The notes beneath the pieces are model-generated. The model was not told the origin of the DNA, ran no database searches, and worked only from the letters and a program-made list of their open reading frames with translations. Shown piece after piece: positions 57,505 to 59,024 of a DNA stretch of 59,024 bases. The stretch is from an uncultured Collinsella sp. Lineage in GTDB: Bacteria; Actinomycetota; Coriobacteriia; Coriobacteriales; Coriobacteriaceae. The stretch's first letter is position 1. Each line of letters begins with the position of its first letter. The stretch is taken from NCBI GenBank assembly GCA_958415525.1, contig CATYZE010000012.1, forward strand, positions 1 through 59,024, given 5' to 3'. A program made the position numbers and the translations under genes.

Positions 57505-58530
57505 CTAGCTATTGAGCTTGTTAATGTCGTCGTCGGTGATGGTGTCTTCCTGGCTGGACGATTTGTCTTCGGAGGATGCGGTCTCATTGTTGGAATCGGA
57601 GGACTCGCTGCCGGAGGATGCGGTCTCACTGGACTCAGAGTCGCCCGGCTGCACGTTAGCGCCCGAAACCGTCTTAGTGGTGAGGTCGTAGGGCATCCTG
57701 CCATACCAGACAGAGTGGACCGCCTCGAGCGTGCCGTCGGCCGTAATACCGTCGAGGGCATCGCTCACGGCACGGCACAGTTCGTCATTGGACGAGAGGC
57801 CCGCAACACCAAGCGTCGAGGGCGCCTCGAGCGAACCGGCATAGGAGACCTCGCTCATCAGGCGTGCAAGGTAGCCGCCGGCCGTGGAGTCGCAGATCAC
57901 ATAGTCGACCTCGCCGGACTCGAGCGCCTCAAAGCACTCGTTGATGTTGGAGTAGGTCTTTTGGTTGGCGGTGATGCTCTGCTTAGCAAGCGCCTCCTGC
58001 GAGGCCGAGGACATCTGGATACCCAGAGTAGACGTGTTAAGGGTATCGGTGGAAACGTTTAGCGACCCACCATCGCTGGTTTTACCGAACACGGAAGCGG
58101 CATCGTACAGGCAGGTGCCGAGCGAGCTAACGTCCCCGTCCGTAGAGTTGATCTCGCCGATAAAGATATCAGCCTTTTTGTCGCCGAGCGCGGAACCTGC
58201 CGAGGACGCATCGACAAAGGCGACCTTAAGGCCCATGCGGCTTGCGAGGGCGCGGGCAGCGTCGACTGCATACCCCGTGAGCTCGCCGTCAGCGCCCTGC
58301 ATGGCCTGCGGCGCATCGGAGGTATCGAGGGCGACCGTCAGGGTACCGGGAGTGACCAGGGCATCATCCGACACCGTGGGCGTGACGGTCTCGTACTCGA
58401 TCTGGTCGATCGTGGGAGTCGTGAACGTAGACAGCGGGTTGAACGCGCATCCGCTCAGGCCCAAAACGGCGATGACCGCTGCGGTCCCAGCACCTAACCG
58501 AGCCGCGTGCATCAAGCTGCCCCTCACCAT
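57505..58530 (-). CDS. Solute-binding lipoprotein (family 3-like)
   Basis: A 341-residue lipoprotein. The lipobox is LGLSGC (Cys about 28) after a short signal. The body resembles family 3 amino-acid-binding proteins: GTLTVALDTSDAPQAMQGADGELTGYAVDAARALASRMGLKVAFVDAS, EINSTDGDVSSLGTC, ALESGEVDYVICDSTAGGYLA and GTLEAVHSVWYG. The last 50 residues are an acidic Ser/Glu/Thr tail. The ATG at 58530 follows AGGG; the frame stays open to 59007 but the extra part has poor codon bias. No permease or ATPase is adjacent, so it may serve a distant ABC importer or a sensor. Confidence 0.87.
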   Translation of the reverse strand: MVRGSLMHAARLGAGTAAVIAVLGLSGCAFNPLSTFTTPTIDQIEYETVTPTVSDDALVTPGTLTVALDTSDAPQAMQGADGELTGYAVDAARALASRMGLKVAFVDASSAGSALGDKKADIFIGEINSTDGDVSSLGTCLYDAASVFGKTSDGGSLNVSTDTLNTSTLGIQMSSASQEALAKQSITANQKTYSNINECFEALESGEVDYVICDSTAGGYLARLMSEVSYAGSLEAPSTLGVAGLSSNDELCRAVSDALDGITADGTLEAVHSVWYGRMPYDLTTKTVSGANVQPGDSESSETASSGSESSDSNNETASSEDKSSSQEDTITDDDINKLNS

Positions 58531-58861
58531 GTCCACTACCCTGCCTTCTGTGTCGTATACGATCCGTGCGTTGCGCGGAATATCAGATTGTTCCCACCAG
58601 CTGACCTGGTATTTGACCCCACACTTGCGCACCGGGGTGTTTGCTCGGGAGGCCGCAGCCACCTTCACGACTGGCCCGCTCGCCCGCGAGGCGGTATTGC
58701 CCCAAAGAAAGTAGAACGGACGGTGCGGCTTACATCTAGGACGCGCCATGATCGCGCCGCGCGCACGCGGTCGCTTACGTGGATCCCTTTGACCGCGTCT
58801 GTCTTGGACTAGGACGGGCATTTCGTCCGTCCGCAACCACAGCCTGGTAGGAACGTAGCGC

Positions 58862-58890
58862 ATTATAGCTAAGTTCAAGCTAAAGTTTAA
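58862..58890 (-). promoter_or_regulatory. Candidate promoter with long leader for the lipoprotein gene
   Basis: On the minus strand TTAAAC (58885-58890), 17 bases and a perfect TATAAT (58862-58867). Transcription would start near 58855, leaving a leader of about 325 bases (58531-58855) in which I recognise no known riboswitch. Confidence 0.5.
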
Positions 58891-58993
58891 GGTTAGGGGC
58901 GTCATTCGCATCGCGAGTACAGATTTCGCAGGTCGGAGTGGGCTATTCGTGCCTCTGTGAAGCCCGGAGCGGTAGCGCGCAGAGATGTGGTGT

Positions 58994-59019
58994 AAGAGGC
59001 GGGGCATGCCCCGCCTCTT
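58994..59019. terminator. Perfect 26-bp palindrome at the window end
   Basis: AAGAGGCGGGGCA followed by its exact inverse. Probably a terminator of a gene beyond the window; the T-run cannot be judged. Confidence 0.5.
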
Positions 59020-59024
59020 CCCTT

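Noticed and set aside
58531..59007. Extension of the lipoprotein upstream to 59007 or 58821
   Set aside because: It would place the signal peptide and lipobox in the middle of the protein; codon bias drops and no ribosome site is seen.

Overview
The window looks like a chromosomal piece of a gut Coriobacteriia actinobacterium, most likely Collinsella or a close relative. This rests on the GC-rich, strongly codon-biased genes, the repeated lactose-type PTS plus LacG clusters each with its own LacI repressor, and the combination of a full Leloir branch with a tagatose-6-phosphate branch. The genus is an inference; there is no rRNA gene here.

Layout. 1-4.2 kb: a BceAB-like ABC transporter and a NUDIX-Vsr fusion protein. 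4.2-11.3 kb: AraC regulator, HAD phosphatase, class II sugar-bisphosphate aldolase with a divergent DeoR regulator, a stand-alone ATPase with a winged helix, and a flavodiiron protein. 11.4-15.7 kb: LacI regulator divergent from galK-galT. 15.7-17.3 kb: triple direct repeats and a DUF4143-type ATPase. 17.5-20.5 kb: lacA-lacB-lacX-lacC operon (tagatose-6-phosphate pathway). 20.8-22.4 kb: an unknown membrane protein and a lone lactose-type PTS IIA. 22.6-37.2 kb: three paralogous clusters, each made of a divergent LacI gene, a lactose-family PTS IICB and a 6-phospho-beta-galactosidase. 37.6-38.9 kb: Fic protein behind a large inverted repeat. 39-43.9 kb: DeoR (LacR-like) regulator divergent from a galactitol-type PTS (gatABC), then galM. 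44-46 kb: an odd PTS IIB, tRNA-Thr(CGT) and two small unknown genes of lower GC. 46.1-50.4 kb: N-acetylglucosamine set (nagE, GntR regulator, nagA, YhcH/NanQ-like). 50.9-59 kb: membrane-anchored SurA-like protein, a four-gene operon (hydroxyacid dehydrogenase with a His/Cys-rich tail, membrane protein, HEAT protein, isocitrate dehydrogenase-like), DegV, ribosome hibernation factor and a solute-binding lipoprotein.

How it works together. beta-Galactosides enter through three IICB proteins that appear to share one IIA, and are split by three LacG enzymes. The galactose-6-phosphate half can go through LacAB, LacC and an aldolase; free galactose can go through GalM, GalK and GalT or the gat-type PTS. 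Three layers of regulatory sites can be read by eye: cluster-specific LacI operators that differ at a few bases, a CGAACA-N4-CGAACA direct repeat shared by lacA, the IIA, one LacG and gatA (probably LacR), and an ACCGTT-N15-ACCGTT direct repeat upstream of eight sugar transcription units that resembles LytTR-family sites.

Non-coding structure is rich: eleven copies of a 55-nt palindromic element in four arrays with an 80-81 bp period, three copies of a GTCCC..CCGGCAG..CGTCCCT repeat, two copies of a GATCC..GGATCATTT repeat, two ~150-bp nested inverted repeats between convergent genes, and many clear terminators. The best candidates for something undescribed are the 55-nt periodic arrays, the LytTR-like sugar regulon, the NUDIX-Vsr fusion and the metal-tail dehydrogenase.
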